From Prescottella equi (GTDB lineage Bacteria > Actinomycetota > Actinomycetes > Mycobacteriales > Mycobacteriaceae): a stretch of 64,000 nt of DNA. Positions 63,001 through 64,000 of the stretch are shown here, in pieces (the stretch's first letter is position 1; the number at the start of each line of letters is the position of its first letter). The DNA lies in assembly GCF_020171745.1 (NCBI RefSeq), contig NZ_JAIVAH010000022.1, forward strand, positions 186,001 through 250,000, read 5' to 3'. The position numbers and the translations under genes are program-made. The notes below the pieces were generated by a model, which saw only the letters and a list, made by a program, of their open reading frames with translations, did no database searches and was not told where the DNA came from.

Positions 63001-63593
63001 ACTTCCCGGCCGTCTCCGAGGGCGACGACGTGATCGTGCTCGAGTCCCCGGAACCCGATGCACCCGAGCGGTTCCGGTTCACGTTCCCGCGTCAGCAGCG
63101 CGACCGGTTCCTGTGCATCGCGGACTTCGTGCGCTCCCGCGAGGACGCCCGCAAGGACGGTCAGGTCGACGTGCTGCCGATGAATCTCGTGACGATGGGG
63201 CAGCCCATCGCGGACTTCGCGAACGAACTGTTCGCCGCGAACGCCTACCGCGACTACCTCGAGGTGCACGGCATCGGCGTCCAGCTCACCGAGGCGCTGG
63301 CCGAGTACTGGCACCGCCGGGTCCGCGAGGAACTGGTGCTGCCCAGCGGCCACAACCTGGCCGAGCAGGACCCGTCGAACGTCGAGGACTTCTTCAAGCT
63401 CGAATACCGCGGCGCGCGTTACTCGTTCGGCTACGGCGCCTGCCCGGACCTCGAGGACCGGCGCAAGCTCGTCGCGCTGCTCGAGCCGGAGCGGATCGGC
63501 GTCGAGCTGTCCGAGGAGGTCCAGCTGCATCCCGAGCAGTCGACCGACGCGTTCGTGCTGCACCACCCGGAGGCCAAGTACTTCAATGTTTGA
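60024..63593 (+). CDS. metH: B12-dependent methionine synthase
   Basis: A 1189-residue cobalamin-dependent methionine synthase with all modules: homocysteine domain with Zn cysteines (GLNCATG and GGCCGTTP, about residues 1-310), folate (pterin) domain MIGERTNSNGSKAF (about 335-620), the cobalamin cap and binding domain with DVHDIGKN (His ligand at about residue 738) and SGLLVKST, and the S-adenosylmethionine reactivation domain with RYSFGYGACPD near 1130. No riboswitch fits in the 51-bp gap upstream; a TACTCT -10-like box ends 7 nt before the ATG, giving a probable leaderless mRNA. A HAD gene overlaps its 3' end. Confidence 0.97.
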   Translation: MSAPFHSALLDALKQRVVIGDGAMGTMLQAADLTLDDFLGLEGCNEILNETRPDVLRDIHRAYFEAGADAVETNTFGCNLPNLADYDISHRIRDLSERGTRIAREVADEMGPGRDGMGRFVLGSMGPGTKLPTLGHAPFAVLRDAYTESALGMIEGGADAILVETCQDLLQVKAAIIGSQNAMEKLGRRLPIITHVTVETTGTMLLGSEIGAALTALEPLGIDMIGLNCATGPDEMSEHLRHLSRHSTLPVSVMPNAGLPQLGPNGAEYPLSAEDLAIALSGFVSEYGLAFVGGCCGTTPEHIRQVADAVRKVEQAQRTPQPEDGTSSLYQAVPFDQDASILMIGERTNSNGSKAFREAMIAEDYQKCIDIAKDQTRDGAHMLDLNVDYVGRDGAADMAALASRFATASTLPIMLDSTEPDVLRAGLEHLGGRSAVNSVNYEDGDGPTSRYQRIMKLVKEHGAAVVALTIDEEGQARTAEHKVRIAERLIQDITTTWGLSQSDIIIDALTFPISTGQEEVRRDGIETIEAIREIKRRYPDVHFTLGISNISFGLNPAARQVLNSVFLHECTAAGLDTAIVHASKILPMARIPDEQRETALDLVYDRRREGYDPLQKLMELFEGVSAASARASRAEELAALPLFERLARRIVDGERNGLEADLDAAMLERPPLEIINDTLLSGMKTVGELFGSGQMQLPFVLQSAEVMKAAVAHLEPHMESTGDEGKGRIVLATVKGDVHDIGKNLVDIILSNNGYEVVNIGIKQPIATILDVAVDKKADVIGMSGLLVKSTVVMKENLEELNAKGVAEQFPVLLGGAALTRSYVENDLSDVYQGEVSYARDAFEGLNLMDTIMATKRGEGPAPDSPEAVAAAEKAAERKARHERSKRIAEKRKADAAPVDVPERSDVAADIVVPKPPFWGTRIVKGIALAEYSGLLDERALFLGQWGLRGQRAGDGPTYEELVETEGRPRLRYWLDRLSTEGVLHHAAVVYGYFPAVSEGDDVIVLESPEPDAPERFRFTFPRQQRDRFLCIADFVRSREDARKDGQVDVLPMNLVTMGQPIADFANELFAANAYRDYLEVHGIGVQLTEALAEYWHRRVREELVLPSGHNLAEQDPSNVEDFFKLEYRGARYSFGYGACPDLEDRRKLVALLEPERIGVELSEEVQLHPEQSTDAFVLHHPEAKYFNV

Positions 63594-64000
63594 TCGAACG
63601 TCGGTGGAGGTCGGCACCCTGCGTGCCGTCCTGTGGGACATGGACGGCACGCTGCTCGAGTCCGAGAACCTGTGGGACATCGGGGTCCGCGAGCTGTCGC
63701 TGCACCTCGGTGGTCCGATGTCGGAGGAGACCCGGCAGGCGACCATCGGGGCGTCCAGCTACAACGCGCTGATCACGGTGTTCGCAGCGCTCGACCTGGA
63801 TCCGAATCCCGGTGCGCTCGCGGACGCCAAGCGCTGGCTGTACACCCGGATGGGGGCGTTGTTCGAAGCCGGTCTGCCGTGGCGGCCGGGTGCGCAGCAG
63901 GCGCTGCGCACCGTCCGCTCGGCGGGGCTGGGTTCGGCGCTCGTGACCAACACCGACCGGGAACTGTGCGAGTTCGCGCTCGACACCCTGGGTCGCGAGC
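63586..64000 (+). CDS. HAD-family hydrolase, N-terminal part
   Basis: The start of a HAD phosphatase gene; the 3' end lies beyond the window. Motif 1 DMDGTLLESE has the nucleophile Asp, and motif 2 is ALVTNTDRE. It overlaps the metH stop by 8 bp, with a GGAGG site about 12 nt upstream, so it is translated together with metH. At least 138 residues are visible. The substrate is probably a small phosphomonoester; which one is not known. Confidence 0.85.
   Translation, partial: MFDRTSVEVGTLRAVLWDMDGTLLESENLWDIGVRELSLHLGGPMSEETRQATIGASSYNALITVFAALDLDPNPGALADAKRWLYTRMGALFEAGLPWRPGAQQALRTVRSAGLGSALVTNTDRELCEFALDTLGRE

Noticed and set aside
59982-63746. A 1254-codon minus-strand open frame
   Set aside because: Shadow of metH, which has all methionine synthase motifs.
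1-64000. CRISPR arrays, insertion sequences, prophage genes or rRNA
   Set aside because: No regular spaced repeats, transposase motifs, integrase/attachment sites, phage structural genes or rRNA sequences were seen.

Overview
The window is a stretch of high-GC actinobacterial chromosome with features typical of the mycolic-acid-producing Mycobacteriales. The best guess is Rhodococcus or a close relative; this is inferred from gene content and gene order, since no database search was possible. Supporting signs are a coproporphyrin-type ferrochelatase with a C-terminal cysteine cluster, the mycothiol ligase MshC, methylmalonyl-CoA mutase with its chaperone, many GTG/TTG starts, and gene orders I recognise from Mycobacterium tuberculosis (ferrochelatase - NfeD - SPFH - DedA - mutA - mutB - meaB, and M20 peptidase - PEBP - pyrD - lppL - uppP - phosphatase - DUF3090 - SCO1664-like - mshC, and PAC2 - metH). 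No insertion sequence, prophage, CRISPR array or rRNA was found. One tRNA, tRNA-Leu(GAG), is present.

Layout. 1-9345: the end of the ferrochelatase gene, a small monooxygenase behind a SoxR/MerR-type promoter, a NfeD/SPFH membrane pair, then an inserted-looking four-gene SatD-like operon (5235-7764), a DedA-like protein and a thioesterase. 9517-14676: the mutA-mutB-meaB operon for B12-dependent propionate/methylmalonyl-CoA metabolism, ended by a strong hairpin. 14751-26854: an assorted metabolic and regulatory stretch containing a gamma-butyrolactone-receptor-like TetR regulator, a nucleoside hydrolase/OsmC pair, a CoA transferase, an unusual zinc-ribbon SDR, a frameshifted DUF2784 gene and a cytoplasmic-looking subtilase. 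26956-31325: tRNA-Leu, M20 peptidase, PEBP, pyrD and lppL. 31451-35071: an iron-regulated heme acquisition operon hmuO-hmuT-hmuU-hmuV, placed inside the otherwise mycobacteria-like block, followed by a catalytically degenerate aldo/keto reductase. 36345-43304: uppP through mshC, interrupted by a MarR/MMPL transporter pair. 43306-48632: a GNAT-AAA+ fusion, a deaminase, a membrane-anchored twin ABM protein, mntH with a clear operator, and a secreted GH19-type hydrolase with a CRP-like site. 49070-57738: the most notable region, a condensin-like cluster matching type I Wadjet subunits JetA, JetB and JetC but with no JetD nuclease gene beside it; a 144-codon orphan gene sits where jetD would be expected, and a winged-helix protein resembling AbiEi-type regulators lies just upstream. 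57916-64000: an MFS transporter, a PAC2 protein, metH and the start of a HAD phosphatase gene.

How the genes fit together. Heme synthesis (ferrochelatase), heme uptake and breakdown (hmu operon), manganese uptake (mntH) and redox control (mshC, SoxR-type promoter, OsmC) form a metal/redox theme. mutAB-meaB and metH are the two B12-dependent enzymes of the cell. Many genes have a -10-like hexamer, often TAGGCT, ending 5-8 nt before a start codon, which suggests leaderless mRNAs. The JetABC cluster without JetD could be a plasmid-defence system that uses a nuclease encoded elsewhere, or it could work as a nuclease-free condensin like MksBEF.
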